Shown here: positions 1 to 11,953 of the stretch, piece after piece
Position numbering within the stretch: the first letter of the stretch is position 1
Layout of the letters: each line of letters starts with the position of its first letter
Assembly: GCF_013408175.1 (NCBI RefSeq)
Contig: NZ_JACBYW010000002.1
Span: 124,001-188,000, forward strand
DNA length: 64,000 nt
Direction: 5' to 3'
Source: Actinopolyspora biskrensis
Lineage (GTDB): Bacteria; Actinomycetota; Actinomycetes; Mycobacteriales; Pseudonocardiaceae
Program-made: the position numbers and the translations under genes
The notes under the pieces: model-generated
What the model was told of the DNA's origin: nothing
Database searches by the model: none
The model's input: only the letters and a program-made list of their open reading frames with translations

Positions 1-1
1 C

Positions 2-1060
2 CTCGGTCCGGACACCAGCAAGCGCTACATGCACCACTACAACTTCCCGCCCTACTCCACGGGTGAGACCGGGCGAGTGGGTACCCCGAAGCGGCGGGAG
101 ATCGGTCACGGCGCGCTCGCCGAGCGCGCGCTGGTCCCGGTGCTGCCGAGCAGGGACGACTTCCCCTACGCGCTGCGTCAGGTCTCCGAGGCGCTCGGCT
201 CCAACGGTTCCACCTCGATGGGATCGGTCTGCGCCTCCACGCTGTCGCTGCTCAACGCGGGCGTTCCGCTCAAGGCCCCGGTGGCGGGTATCGCGATGGG
301 ACTCGTCTCCGACGAGGTCGACAACCAGACGCGCTACGTCGCCCTGACCGACATCCTCGGGGCCGAGGACGCCTACGGCGACATGGACTTCAAGGTCGCG
401 GGCACCAAGGACTACATCACCGCGCTGCAGTTGGACACCAAGCTCGACGGCATCCCCTCCGAGGTCCTCGGCCAGGCGCTGAACCAGGCCAAGGACGCCC
501 GCTTCACCATCCTCGACGTGATGGCCCAGGCGATCGGTTCTCCGGACGAGATGAGCCCGCACGCGCCGCGCGTGACCTCGGTCTCCGTCCCGGTGGACAA
601 GATCGGCGAGGTCATCGGCCCGAAGGGCAAGATGATCAACACGATCACCGAGGAGACCGGTGCCGAGATCACGATCGAGGACGACGGCACCATCTACGTC
701 GGGGCTTCGGACGGTCCTTCGGCGGAGGCCGCGATCGAGCGGATCAACGCGATCGCCAACCCGCAGTTGCCCAAGGTCGGTGAGCGGTTCCTCGGGACCG
801 TGGTCAAGACGGCCGCCTTCGGCGCGTTCGTCTCGCTGATGCCCGGCAAGGACGGGCTGGTGCACATCTCGAAGCTGGGCAACGGCAAACGGATCGGCAA
901 GGTCGAGGACGTCGTCAACGTGGGGGACAAGCTCCGCGTGGAGATCGCCGACATCGACAGCCGAGGCAAGATCAGCCTGGTTCCGGTGGACGAGGAGTCC
1001 GAGTCGGAACAGACCGCCGAAGAGCAGCCGGAGACGCAGAGCGAGTCCGCGGAGGAGTGA
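2..1060 (+). CDS. pnp: polyribonucleotide nucleotidyltransferase (PNPase), 3' part
   Basis: PNPase degrades RNA 3' to 5' by phosphorolysis and in actinobacteria can also add 3' tails. The reading frame is open from base 2, so the start lies outside the window. The visible part opens in the second RNase PH-like core ([11 protein letters not shown] near base 210). It continues through a KH domain with the GxxG loop GPKG near base 617-628, then an S1 RNA-binding domain from about 780 to 990 ([20 protein letters not shown]). It ends in a short acidic tail rich in Glu and Gln. Domain order and the C-terminus match full-length bacterial PNPase; only the N-terminal half is missing. A perfect hairpin follows the stop. 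Confidence 0.97.
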   Translation, partial: LGPDTSKRYMHHYNFPPYSTGETGRVGTPKRREIGHGALAERALVPVLPSRDDFPYALRQVSEALGSNGSTSMGSVCASTLSLLNAGVPLKAPVAGIAMGLVSDEVDNQTRYVALTDILGAEDAYGDMDFKVAGTKDYITALQLDTKLDGIPSEVLGQALNQAKDARFTILDVMAQAIGSPDEMSPHAPRVTSVSVPVDKIGEVIGPKGKMINTITEETGAEITIEDDGTIYVGASDGPSAEAAIERINAIANPQLPKVGERFLGTVVKTAAFGAFVSLMPGKDGLVHISKLGNGKRIGKVEDVVNVGDKLRVEIADIDSRGKISLVPVDEESESEQTAEEQPETQSESAEE

Positions 1061-1089
1061 GGCCCCGCCTGGTCCTCCGCTGAAACGCG

Positions 1090-1122
1090 ACGGCCCGTCC
1101 GGAGAGTCTTCGGACGGGCCGT
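1090..1122 (+). terminator. hairpin terminator after pnp
   Basis: A perfect 12-bp stem (ACGGCCCGTCCG and its complement) encloses a 9-nt loop 30 bases after the pnp stop. There is no T run, which is usual for high-GC actinobacteria. Confidence 0.75.
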
Positions 1123-1198
1123 GCGCAGTTCGTGCCGGGGACGAGTGCGGGGTGATCCGGTGGAACGGGCGGAACCGTGGTCTAGGGTCGTGTCCTAA

Positions 1199-1980
<782 letters not shown>

Positions 1981-1981
<1 letters not shown>

Positions 1982-2469
1982 TGTCCGAGGAGACCGGTCG
2001 GCGTTCGCGACTGTTCGGTCCGCGCTTCTACGCCCTGCTGATCGCGGTCGTCCTGCTCGTCTACCTGGTGATGATGGGCAGTCGTGCGGTGACGATGCTG
2101 CTCAGCGGCAGGCCACTCGTGATCGTGCTGGGCGTCGCGGTACTCGTGCTGCCGGTGCTCGGTGCGGTGCTGGTGGCGGACCAGATCCGCTTCGGAGTCC
2201 GTACGCAGCGACTCGCCGGAAGACTGGCCGACGAGGGCACGCTGCCGGATCATTCGCATCTGCCGCTGCGCCCGTCCGGCAGGGTGCGCCGTGAGGCGGC
2301 CGACGAGTGGTTCGAGCGGAAACGTGTCGAACTGGAGCGGGAACCGGGGGACTGGCGCGCCTGGTTCGCTTTGGCCCAGGCCTACGACCTGGCCGGCGAC
2401 CGCAACCGTGGGCGTCAGGCCATGCGCAAGGCGATCGATCTGGAGCAGCGGGAGCACGTGCGCGGCTGA
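1981..2469 (+). CDS. membrane protein with a C-terminal TPR-like segment
   Basis: This is a 162-residue protein of unknown function. Two hydrophobic helices fill roughly residues 18-65 (YALLIAVVLLVYLVMM, then LVIVLGVAVLVLPVLGAVLV). A cytoplasmic part ends in a single TPR-like pair (DWRAWFALAQAYDLAGDRNRGRQAMRKAI is the region). The ATG overlaps the dapB stop in TGATG, so the two are probably translationally coupled; a GTG lies immediately before it. The family sits next to dapB in mycobacteria as well (recalled as the Rv2772c position), so the linkage is conserved, but its role is not known. Confidence 0.8.
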
Positions 2470-2490
2470 CCGGGATTTCCGGCTCGGTTT

Positions 2491-2605
2491 GCGTGGGTGG
2501 TCGCTGGTCAGAACCTCCCGCCGGCTCGTGACGGGTGCCCGGCTCCGGGCAGCGCCCCGCACGACGTCGGGGCCCTCCCGCGAGAGCGTGACGCGGGAGA
2601 GCCCG
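2491..2605 (+). repeat. intergenic repeat copy 1
   Basis: This copy of a dispersed intergenic repeat shares GGTCGCTGGTCAGAACCTCC, GGCTCGTGACGGGTGCCC, CACGACGTCGGGGCC and CCGCGAGAG with the copies near 5.8, 11.1, 15.1, 45.4 and 47.6 kb. It fills most of the gap between the TPR protein and the convergent acetyltransferase gene. Confidence 0.6.
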
Positions 2606-2743
2606 CGGTCACCCGGCCTGGCAGGGTGGTCGTTTCGGTACTGTCGGAGTCGAGGGAAAACCCCGCGACCCGACCAACGACGCGACCGGAAGAGCTCCGC
2701 GAGACGCGCTGCCCGCCGAGACGGGAAGCGCGTCAGGTGCCGT

Positions 2744-3301
2744 TCACTCCAGACGCAGGTCCACTCCGCCGGTCAGCCGCAGTTCGCGCAGCGGGTGTCC
2801 CTGGGCGTCCAGGGTGCGGACCGTTCCGTCCGGTTCCCATCCGGCTCCGCGGTAGAAGGCCATGGAGGCCTCGTCGGACTCCGGCACCCAGGTGATCGCT
2901 CGGGTGACGCCGTTCCCACGCAGGTGCTCGGCGAGGTGCCAGAGCAGTCTGCCCCCGTGACCGCGGCGTCCCCACCTCGGTTCTACGAGCAGTGTGCTGA
3001 CGAGTCCGACCGTGCTCGCGTCGTCCGGCAGACCGCCGTCGGCGTTGGCGGTCTCGGAGGTGGGCGCGGTTCCCCCGGCGCAGAAACCGACGGTCCAGCC
3101 GCCCTCCTCGGCCAGAAGGACCTTCGCGGAATCGTCTTCGATCGCTTCCAGCCAGTGTCGTTCGGTCTCCTCCTGGTTCAGTTCGTCCAGCGCTGTTTCC
3201 GGGAGCAGCTCGCTGTAGGCACTACGCCAGGTGCTCAGCTGAATCCGGGCGATTTCGGCGGCGTCCGAGACAACGGCGGTCCGCACATCAGCATCGGCCA
3301 T
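2744..3301 (-). CDS. GNAT-family N-acetyltransferase
   Basis: A 185-residue acetyl-CoA-dependent acyltransferase with the GNAT fold. The fold is recognisable from the acetyl-CoA loop in VEPRWGRRGHGGRLL and the C-terminal AFYRGAGWE block. The substrate cannot be told. An in-frame start 35 codons further upstream exists, but the preceding stretch is Arg/Thr-rich and not domain-like. The chosen ATG (MADADVRTAV) begins directly before the first GNAT strand. No Shine-Dalgarno is visible; a TAGGTT hexamer ends 7 nt before the ATG, so the message may be leaderless. The gene is divergent from the YcaQ-like gene. Confidence 0.85.
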   Translation of the reverse strand: MADADVRTAVVSDAAEIARIQLSTWRSAYSELLPETALDELNQEETERHWLEAIEDDSAKVLLAEEGGWTVGFCAGGTAPTSETANADGGLPDDASTVGLVSTLLVEPRWGRRGHGGRLLWHLAEHLRGNGVTRAITWVPESDEASMAFYRGAGWEPDGTVRTLDAQGHPLRELRLTGGVDLRLE

Positions 3302-3308
3302 GTCGGAC

Positions 3309-3314
3309 AACCTA
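3309..3314 (-). promoter_or_regulatory. candidate -10 of a leaderless promoter (GNAT gene)
   Basis: TAGGTT on the minus strand ends 7 nt before the ATG at 3301, placing the expected transcription start on or next to the start codon. The -35 region is weak (CGTACA). Confidence 0.4.
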
Positions 3315-3417
3315 ACGTGCCGGGCCCGGTGTGTACGGTCAAGGCCGTTCGCGCTCGTGCCCCGCGGTGAGCCCAGCGCGCGTGGTGTGTCGGACACCGC
3401 TGGCATGATCGGCGCCC

Positions 3418-4635
3418 ATGCGGACCATGAATGCCGAAGCGGCCCGACGCACCGCGCTGGCGGCGCAGGGATTCGTCGACGCCCCTCCCGCGGGCCCTCC
3501 TGGGCGCGGGCAGCTGCGCCGGGTGCTGGAGCGCACGAACCTCTTCCAACTCGATTCGGTCAACGTGGCGGTTCGCGCCCACTACGTGCCGTTGTTCAGC
3601 AGGCTGGGCGCCTACGACGGCGAGCTGTTGGACACGGCCGCCTGGAACCCCTCGTCGCGGCGTCCCCGCCTGCTGGTGGAGTACTGGGCTCACGAAGCCT
3701 CGTTGATCCCCGTGGCGGACTGGCCGTTGCTGCGGTGGCGGATGCGCGAGTTCGGCGATCCCGAGCGGCGCGGTTACCGGGAGCTGCTCGAACGTGCTCC
3801 GCGGTTGCTGGACGAGGTGCTTACCGCGGTCAAGGAGTCGGGGCCGATCGGTGCCGGCTCGCTGGAGCGTGAGATCGGGGGAGAGCAGCACGGGGGCAAG
3901 GGTGCGTGGTGGAACCGCTCGGACACCAAACGCGCCTGCGAACTGCTGTTCGCGGCCGGGGAGCTGACCACGGGCACGCGACGGGGGTTCGAGCGGCACT
4001 ACGAGTTGCCGGAACGGGTTCTTCCCGCGGATGTGCTGGCCAGGGATCCCGCCGAGGACGAGGCGGTGCGGGAACTGGTGTCCCGCGCGGGGCGGGCGCT
4101 GGGAGTGGCCACGGAGCCCGATCTGCGGGATTACTACCGCTTGTCCGCAGCGCGTTCGCGTACGGCCGTGGCGGAACTGGTCGAACGGGGTGAGCTCGAG
4201 CCCGTTGTGGTGCGGGGTTGGTCGGAGCGGGCCTACCGGCACCACCGGGCGCGCACTCCGCGTTCGGTCACGGCTCGCGCGTTGTTGTCACCCTTCGACC
4301 CCCTGGTGTGGTGTCGCCCGCGAACCGAACGTCTTTTCGGGTTCCGGTATCGCATCGAGATCTACGTTCCGCGGGACCGGAGGGAGTACGGCTACTACGT
4401 CTTCCCGTTCCTGCTGGACGATCGGTTGGTGGCACGGGTGGATCTCAAGGCCGACCGGCGCTCGGGGGTGCTGCGGGTGCCCGGGGCTTTCGCGGAACCC
4501 GGAGTCGAAACGGGCCGGGTCGGCTCCGAGCTGGCCCGGTCGCTTCGGGAGATGGCCGACTGGCTCGGCTTGGAGGAGGTGGCCGTGGGCGAGCGCGGGG
4601 ATCTGGTGCGGGAACTGCGCGCGCCGTTCGGGTAG
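3418..4635 (+). CDS. winged-helix DNA glycosylase-like protein (YcaQ/AlkX family)
   Basis: The 405-residue product matches the HTH_42 (formerly DUF1006) family that includes the E. coli YcaQ and Streptomyces AlkZ glycosylases. These unhook DNA interstrand crosslinks or remove bulky alkyl adducts. Family features visible are FQLDSVNV (residues 43-50), HEASLIPV after VEYWA, and a long winged-helix body. The catalytic site reads Q44-L-D46, the QxD form of the YcaQ subgroup rather than the QxQ form of antibiotic self-resistance AlkZ. That points to a general repair role, by inference. A second in-frame ATG lies at 3427. The gene is divergent from the acetyltransferase gene and ends at a hairpin shared with the convergent DUF4097 gene. 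Confidence 0.85.
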   Translation: MRTMNAEAARRTALAAQGFVDAPPAGPPGRGQLRRVLERTNLFQLDSVNVAVRAHYVPLFSRLGAYDGELLDTAAWNPSSRRPRLLVEYWAHEASLIPVADWPLLRWRMREFGDPERRGYRELLERAPRLLDEVLTAVKESGPIGAGSLEREIGGEQHGGKGAWWNRSDTKRACELLFAAGELTTGTRRGFERHYELPERVLPADVLARDPAEDEAVRELVSRAGRALGVATEPDLRDYYRLSAARSRTAVAELVERGELEPVVVRGWSERAYRHHRARTPRSVTARALLSPFDPLVWCRPRTERLFGFRYRIEIYVPRDRREYGYYVFPFLLDDRLVARVDLKADRRSGVLRVPGAFAEPGVETGRVGSELARSLREMADWLGLEEVAVGERGDLVRELRAPFG

Positions 4636-4726
4636 CGCTCCCCGGCTCGCCCGCCCGAGTGAGGCGAGCGAGTGCGGCGGGTGCTTCGGGCCGCGGGCCT
4701 CGCGACGCCGACGGGGTCCTTACGAG

Positions 4727-4751
4727 CCGGGGCCCGGCTCCGGGGCCCCGG
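4727..4751. terminator. bidirectional hairpin between convergent genes
   Basis: A 9-bp GC stem (CCGGGGCCC and complement) with a 7-nt loop lies midway between the convergent stops at 4635 and 4764. Confidence 0.65.
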
Positions 4752-4763
4752 AACTTCCGCGTG

Positions 4764-5720
4764 TCAGATCGAGGAGGTCAGCAACGCACGGCCGCTGCCC
4801 GTGCGCCCGAACACCCGCAGCGGGGGAGCTTCGCTCGGAGGTTCTCCTGCGACCTCGAGCTCACTGGCCACGCTTCCCGTCGAGGAGACGAGATCGACCT
4901 CGGCGGCGACGTCGTCACCGACCGCGAACTGCAGGTCCCCGGAACCGCTGATCAGCTCCACTTGCCCGGCCGCGCCGTCGGCGACGGCGATGCTTCCGCT
5001 GCCCGAGCGGACGAGCAGGTCGGCCGAGACCCTGCCCAGCCACACGCTGCCGCTCCCGGTCACCACCGAGGAGGCCGCGTGCACGGCGGCGACCTCCACG
5101 GGTCCACTCCCACTGCGTGCCTGCACCTCGGCGTGCATCTCTCCGAGACTTATCCGCCCGGACCCCGTGCGTACCGTCGTCGTTCCCGCGGACTCCCCGG
5201 TTTCCACGGATCCGGAGCCGCTCTGGATGCTCATTCTGCCGCTGCTGCCGGTGACCAGGACTTCTCCCGGGCCGGTGTGCGCGCTGACCCGTGATCCGCT
5301 CGGCGCTCGCACCCGCACGACGAGCGGGACCGAACGCAGCGGAACCTCCGTGGGCGGGTGAACCGCCAGTCTGCTGCCGGTCATGTCGACGCGTGTCCGC
5401 CTGACGGCTTCGGCTCCCGCACCGGAAGCGTGCTCGTCCTCACGGTCTCCTCCCGTCCCCCGGCCGTTTCCCGACTTGAGCCCCGTCTCGTTGATCTGTT
5501 CGTTGACCCAGCTCAGCAACCCGCTGAGTCCTCCGCGCCAATCCGGGTATCCGTGTGCCGGTTCGTGTCGCACCTCCACGTGAACCGTGTCGGTTTCGAC
5601 GAGTTCGACGTGGAGGGGGCCGACCCCGTTGCTCAGCTCCAGCTCCACCGGTCCCGGCGCGTGGAACTCGCGGGTGCGTACGAGTTCCTCCGGCGGCGGA
5701 GGGGCCGACTGCTCGGTCAT
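4764..5720 (-). CDS. DUF4097 family beta-strand repeat protein
   Basis: The 318-residue product is built of short beta-strand turns punctuated by Gly-Ser-Gly (SGSG at least six times from about residue 165 on), the hallmark of DUF4097 beta-solenoid proteins. No signal peptide or membrane helix is seen, so it is probably cytoplasmic. The function of the family is unknown; some members are linked to envelope or stress regulators. The ATG follows GAGGAGAAG at a good distance. It lies downstream of, and on the same strand as, the ribbon-helix-helix gene, separated by a copy of the intergenic repeat. Confidence 0.8.
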   Translation of the reverse strand: MTEQSAPPPPEELVRTREFHAPGPVELELSNGVGPLHVELVETDTVHVEVRHEPAHGYPDWRGGLSGLLSWVNEQINETGLKSGNGRGTGGDREDEHASGAGAEAVRRTRVDMTGSRLAVHPPTEVPLRSVPLVVRVRAPSGSRVSAHTGPGEVLVTGSSGRMSIQSGSGSVETGESAGTTTVRTGSGRISLGEMHAEVQARSGSGPVEVAAVHAASSVVTGSGSVWLGRVSADLLVRSGSGSIAVADGAAGQVELISGSGDLQFAVGDDVAAEVDLVSSTGSVASELEVAGEPPSEAPPLRVFGRTGSGRALLTSSI

Positions 5721-5732
5721 GTGCTTCTCCTC

Positions 5733-5835
5733 ATCGAGGTTTTCCGCCCTCCCCGTCGTGGGTGGTTGCTCGGCGGGACCCTGGAGGGCTCGTGAGCGGG
5801 CGCCCCGGCATCGGGTAGCGGTCGGGCACCCGGTG
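5733..5835 (+). repeat. intergenic repeat copy 2
   Basis: This copy contains CATCGAGGTTTTCC, GTCGTGGGTGGTTGCTCGGC, GGGCTCGTGAGCGGGCGCC and CCGGCATCGGGTAGCGGT, all shared with the other copies. It separates the DUF4097 and ribbon-helix-helix genes, and its left edge runs up to the DUF4097 ribosome-binding site. Confidence 0.65.
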
Positions 5836-5855
5836 GGCGCTGTCCGCCGAACGCG

Positions 5856-6407
5856 TCAGCCCCGTACCCAACCGCGCAGCCGGGAGGCCTCCGAAGTCGT
5901 CTCCCCGTCGTCCTGCCCGTCGCCGGTGAACGGGTCCCCGGAGGGGGTGCGGTCCCAGGGGCCACGCGGTTTGCCGCCGTGCAGTGCCCCCTGCACGGCC
6001 CTGGCTACCCAGGTGTTCAGCGAGACCCCCTGGGTGGAAGCCGCCTGCTCGGCCTGGCTCTTGATCTCTTCCAGCAGGCGCAGCGTGATCCTGCTGATGT
6101 CCCCGCTCTCGGCGTTCGGGGGCGGTTGGGGAGGCTGCTCGTCCTGGTTGTCCGTTCGCGTGGTCGCGGGGCCGCTGATCACGGGGTGAACGTCCCTGCC
6201 ATCGAGGCGCAGGTCGACGACCCGCCCATCCAGCTGGGTGGTGACTTCGGCGGCGAGATCCGAAAGCGCGTTCATCAGCGTCAGCCGCATCGCGGGCTCC
6301 AGCGTGCCGGACAGCAGGGCCGCCGCGTTGCGCGTGTTCTCGTCACCGGCGGAAGCGGCCGAGGTGAGGTCCTCGCGAAGCTGGTTGATGTGCGGACTCA
6401 AATCCAT
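5856..6407 (-). CDS. ribbon-helix-helix (HicB/Arc-like) regulator
   Basis: A 183-residue protein with two parts. The N-terminal half is helical, starting [19 protein letters not shown] proline/glutamine linker near residue 90 leads to a C-terminal Arc/HicB-type ribbon-helix-helix: strand ISRITLRL, then the helices of [15 protein letters not shown] and [14 protein letters not shown]. Such domains bind DNA as dimers. Many are antitoxins, but no toxin gene is adjacent. The start codon lies inside an inverted repeat that overlaps a -10-like hexamer, as expected for autoregulation. The DUF4097 gene downstream is the likely co-regulated partner. Confidence 0.8.
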   Translation of the reverse strand: MDLSPHINQLREDLTSAASAGDENTRNAAALLSGTLEPAMRLTLMNALSDLAAEVTTQLDGRVVDLRLDGRDVHPVISGPATTRTDNQDEQPPQPPPNAESGDISRITLRLLEEIKSQAEQAASTQGVSLNTWVARAVQGALHGGKPRGPWDRTPSGDPFTGDGQDDGETTSEASRLRGWVRG

Positions 6408-6441
6408 GACATCACTATGGTGTCATTTCGACGTCGTGACA
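6406..6441. promoter_or_regulatory. inverted-repeat operator on the RHH gene promoter
   Basis: Two overlapping dyads share the half-site TGTCA/TGACA. One is ATGACA-N9-TGTCAT (6406-6426), with CA and TG inner matches. The other is TGTCA-N11-TGACA (6421-6441). The first covers the ATG of the RHH gene and its candidate -10 (CATAGT, 6419-6414 on the minus strand, 6 nt before the ATG). Confidence 0.5.
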
Positions 6442-6638
6442 ACCCTTCGTGGTGTCGCGCATCGCTCGTGCTGCCCGCGCCGGCCGGGCGCTCCAACCGA
6501 GACGAGTCCTTCCGGAAGGACCCCTTAGGGTGTGGCACGGGAGCGGTGGCCGTTTCGCCCGGTGGGCGTAGGCCCCGTCATCAGGGGAGTCAATGCCGGA
6601 GATCCGGCTTCAGCATGCTGGAAAGGGGTTCGCCCGTC

Positions 6639-7391
6639 GTGACCGAGATCGTTCCGCCGAAGGTACGGCTGATCGGCAAGACCGAGTTCTTCCCGCCGGA
6701 AGACGTGGACTGGTCGACGGATGCCGACGGTGGCCAGGCGCTGGCGGAGTTCGCCGGTCGCGCCTGTTATCAGTCCTGGAGCAAGCCCAACCCCGCGACG
6801 GCGACCAACGCGGGGTACCTGGGACACATCATGGAGGTCGGGCATCTGTCCGTGCTCGAACACGGGACCGTGACCTTCTACGTCACGGGGATCTCCCGTT
6901 CGCTGACCCACGAGCTCATCCGGCACCGGCACTTCTCCTACTCGCAGCTGTCCCAGCGGTACGTCCCCGAACGGGACGCGAGCATGGTCGAGCCCGACAT
7001 CATCGCCGAGGACCCGGAACTGCACGAGAAGTTCCTCGAGGCGACCCAGGCCAGCCTGGAAGCCTACAACGATCTTCAGCAGGCTCTGCAGGAGAAGTTC
7101 GCCGACGAGCCGAAGGCGACCCTGCGGCGCAAACAGGCCAGGCAGGCCGCGCGTTCGGTGCTGCCGAACGCGACCGAGACCAAGATCGTGGTTACTGGCA
7201 ACTACCGCGCCTGGCGGCACTTCGTCGCCATGCGTGCGAGCGAACACGCGGACGTGGAGATCCGCGGGTTGGCGATCGAGTGTCTGCGGCAACTGCAGCG
7301 GGCGGTGCCGAACGTCTTCGGGGACTTCGAGATCACCGAACTGCGGGACGGAACAGAGGTGGCCTCCAGTCCCTACGTGACGGAGGGCTGA
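6639..7391 (+). CDS. thyX: flavin-dependent thymidylate synthase
   Basis: ThyX makes dTMP from dUMP with methylene-tetrahydrofolate, FAD and NADPH. The family motif [14 protein letters not shown] is at residues 95-108, with [14 protein letters not shown] near residue 33 and [19 protein letters not shown] in the C-terminal half. With the GTG start the product is 250 residues and aligns end to end with the mycobacterial enzyme. GGAAAGGGG (6620-6628) lies 10 nt upstream of this GTG, while the in-frame ATG at 6615 precedes it. A much longer in-frame extension upstream runs antisense through the RHH gene and is not coding. Confidence 0.96.
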   Translation: MTEIVPPKVRLIGKTEFFPPEDVDWSTDADGGQALAEFAGRACYQSWSKPNPATATNAGYLGHIMEVGHLSVLEHGTVTFYVTGISRSLTHELIRHRHFSYSQLSQRYVPERDASMVEPDIIAEDPELHEKFLEATQASLEAYNDLQQALQEKFADEPKATLRRKQARQAARSVLPNATETKIVVTGNYRAWRHFVAMRASEHADVEIRGLAIECLRQLQRAVPNVFGDFEITELRDGTEVASSPYVTEG

Positions 7392-7549
7392 CCGAGGTTG
7401 TTCGGCCCGGACGACGGGCGATCCGCGCTCCCGCGGCGGTTCGCCCGCCGCACACCCGGGCGGCTCGTGGTTCGGCGCCCCGCGGGACGCGCGGGTCCGG
7501 TCGTCGACCGTTTCGGTGCGCCGTCGGCGACCTGCTGCCGATGTGCGGC

Positions 7550-7555
7550 TAGAGT
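7550..7555 (+). promoter_or_regulatory. candidate -10 of a leaderless promoter (TIGR03085 gene)
   Basis: TAGAGT ends 6 nt before the ATG at 7562. GCGACC lies 17 nt upstream of it as a possible -35. There is no Shine-Dalgarno. Confidence 0.45.
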
Positions 7556-7561
7556 GCGGGC

Positions 7562-8188
7562 ATGGGTGTGGCCAACGATGAACGTCAGCAGTTGTGTGAC
7601 CTGTTCGACCGGTTGGGGCCGGACGCCCCGACGCTCTGCGATGGATGGTCCGCTCGTGAGCTGGCCATTCATCTGGTGATGCGGGAGCACCGGCCGGACG
7701 CGCTCGGTGGGCGCCTGCTCAAGGCACTGGCCGACCGCGGTGAACGCGTTCGCTCCGAACTGGCCCAGTTGCAGTGGGGCGAGTTGGTGGACCGGGTGCG
7801 CAACGGGCCTCCGAAGTGGAATCCGCTCGGGATCGGTGCGGTGGACGAGGCGGTCAACAGCGCCGAGTACTACGTGCATCACGAGGACGTGCGGCGGGCC
7901 CAGGCGGACTGGCAACCCCGTCCGGAGGACCCGGAGCGCGCGGAGGCGCTCTGGAAGGCGCTGTCGCGCACCGCCAAGTACTTCTACGGGCGCAGTCCCG
8001 TCGGCGTGGTACTTCGCAGCGAGGACGGACACGAGATCTCCGCGCGGAACGGGCCACGCACGGTGCGGATAATCGGTCCGGCCGGGGAACTCCTCCTGCA
8101 CGCCTTCGGGAGGAAACCCGCGCTGGTCCGTTTCGAGGGCAACGAGGCGGACGTGGTCGCGGTGGAGGACCTGCGCCGCGGTGTTTGA
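7562..8188 (+). CDS. TIGR03085 family protein (DinB/mycothiol-dependent maleylpyruvate isomerase-like)
   Basis: The 208-residue product fits the actinobacterial TIGR03085 family, whose N-terminal half is a DinB-like four-helix metal-binding bundle. CDGWSARELAIHLVMREHRPD (residues 21-41 region) and YYVHHEDVRRA near residue 104 supply the conserved histidines. Relatives include mycothiol-dependent isomerases and transferases, so a thiol-linked role is plausible but not shown. It lies between thyX and dapA with its own candidate leaderless promoter. Confidence 0.8.
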   Translation: MGVANDERQQLCDLFDRLGPDAPTLCDGWSARELAIHLVMREHRPDALGGRLLKALADRGERVRSELAQLQWGELVDRVRNGPPKWNPLGIGAVDEAVNSAEYYVHHEDVRRAQADWQPRPEDPERAEALWKALSRTAKYFYGRSPVGVVLRSEDGHEISARNGPRTVRIIGPAGELLLHAFGRKPALVRFEGNEADVVAVEDLRRGV

Positions 8189-8229
8189 TCCCGCCGGTGC
8201 GTCCTGCCGCGGCGCACCGAAACCCGGCA

Positions 8230-8245
8230 TGTGACCTGTATCACT
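8230..8245 (+). promoter_or_regulatory. CRP/FNR-family box upstream of dapA
   Basis: TGTGACCTGTATCACT matches the consensus TGTGA-N6-TCACA at every defined base but the last. It is about 165 bp upstream of the dapA start and 42 bp after the preceding stop. Confidence 0.45.
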
Positions 8246-8390
8246 GTGTTGATTCGTGGAAGAATCGGCGCGTGTCCCGTCCGAAGCCGGAACAACGCCC
8301 GGTGGCGGCCGCGAACGTGCCGATGTTTCCGGTCGGCGACGAGTCGTTCGGCCGCCTCCCGGCACGGGCCGCGCCGGAGAGTCCCTGTAG

Positions 8391-11077
<2,687 letters not shown>

Positions 11078-11084
11078 CCGGCGC

Positions 11085-11240
11085 CCTCCGTCCGGCCTTG
11101 GCGTGGTTGGTTGCTGAGCGGAACCTCTCGCGGTCCCGTGAGCGGGTGCCCCGACATCGGGTGACTGGCTTGCACGATGTCGGGGACGTCCGCGCGGGAG
11201 GCCCCGCGGCGGTGCGGACTGCTTGGGTGGTGTGTTTCGA
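11085..11240 (+). repeat. intergenic repeat copy 3
   Basis: This copy contains GGTTGCTGAGCGGAACCTC, CGTGAGCGGGTGCC and a perfect 11-bp stem, CCCCGACATCG (11149-11159) with CGATGTCGGGG (11175-11185). GGGAGGCCCCGCGGCGGTG follows. It starts just after the RNase J stop and could act as its terminator. Confidence 0.7.
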
Positions 11241-11701
11241 CGCTGCCCGCGCCGAGGGAGAACCCCCACCCCCGAGCAACAACTCGACCGGGGAACACAG
11301 GTGATCCGCCGCAGGGTGGTTCTCGTTCGGCGTTTCCCCGTACCGCGTCCGTGCTCGGAAGGTGCGGAACTGTCGGCGTCTTTCGGGCTCGTGCGAGCTC
11401 GGTTCGTGGTGGACTCGGTATCCGGTTCGACACGGGAACAGAACCGCCTTTCTTTTTCGTCGGTCTTCCCTCTTTCGAGGGAGTGGACATTATTTTCTTC
11501 TCGGCGTGTCGTACTTACGTATTGTTTGCAGAAACACGGTCGAGTGGTGTTGCTGGCTCGATAGTGTGAGTGAGCGCGCTCGTTCCACCTGACAGTGCCA
11601 CTGTGGAAACAGCCGGTCGGCGGATAGCTTTCCTGGAAGTTTTCGTATTTCCGCTCGTTGTGCCGGCTCGCACCACAGTCACAGTAGATTGGGGTCCGAT
11701 C
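11241..11701. other. non-coding, AT-richer region upstream of the chaplin-like gene
   Basis: No convincing gene lies between the repeat and the chaplin-like start. From about 11,440 the sequence is clearly poorer in G+C than its surroundings, with T runs and a small hairpin CCCTC-TTTC-GAGGG near 11,467. It is probably the regulatory region of the secreted protein gene; no sigma-factor site is clear. Confidence 0.5.
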
Positions 11702-11941
11702 GTGCGTAAAACGATTAGCTTCCTCGCGGCGTCGGCCGCTGCGGCCGGTTTGATGGCCATGGGAACACCGGCCATGGCCGACAGTCACGACAACGACGGC
11801 ATCAACCTGCTCAACGACAACAACGTGAGCGTGTTGCCGATTCAACTCTGCAACAACGACGTCGCGGTACTCGGCTTGGTCGCGCCGATCGGATCACCGG
11901 ATAAGACCAAGTGCGTCAACGCGCCCATCGTGGACCACTGA
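11702..11941 (+). CDS. chaplin-like small secreted hydrophobic protein
   Basis: The 79-residue precursor has a Sec signal peptide (VRKTISFLAASAAAAGLM, cleavage probably after AMA near residue 26). The mature part of about 53 residues reads from DSHDNDGINLLNDNN to CVNAPIVDH. Two cysteines flank a hydrophobic Val/Leu-rich strand (VSVLPIQLC then NNDVAVLGLV). This resembles chaplins, the surface-active amyloid proteins that coat aerial hyphae, though the Cys-Cys spacing is a little longer than usual. GGGG (11691-11694) lies 7 nt before the GTG. A longer upstream reading of the frame lacks a signal peptide. It could also be an uncharacterised secreted family. Confidence 0.6.
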   Translation: MRKTISFLAASAAAAGLMAMGTPAMADSHDNDGINLLNDNNVSVLPIQLCNNDVAVLGLVAPIGSPDKTKCVNAPIVDH

Positions 11942-11953
11942 GGTGACCGGAGT

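Noticed and set aside
5979-6638. N-terminal extension of thyX over 220 codons
   Set aside because: It runs antisense through the RHH gene and its operators; ThyX length and Shine-Dalgarno favour the GTG at 6639.
7392-7549. Hairpin-rich GC stretch after thyX as another repeat copy
   Set aside because: It lacks the shared blocks; only generic GC stems.
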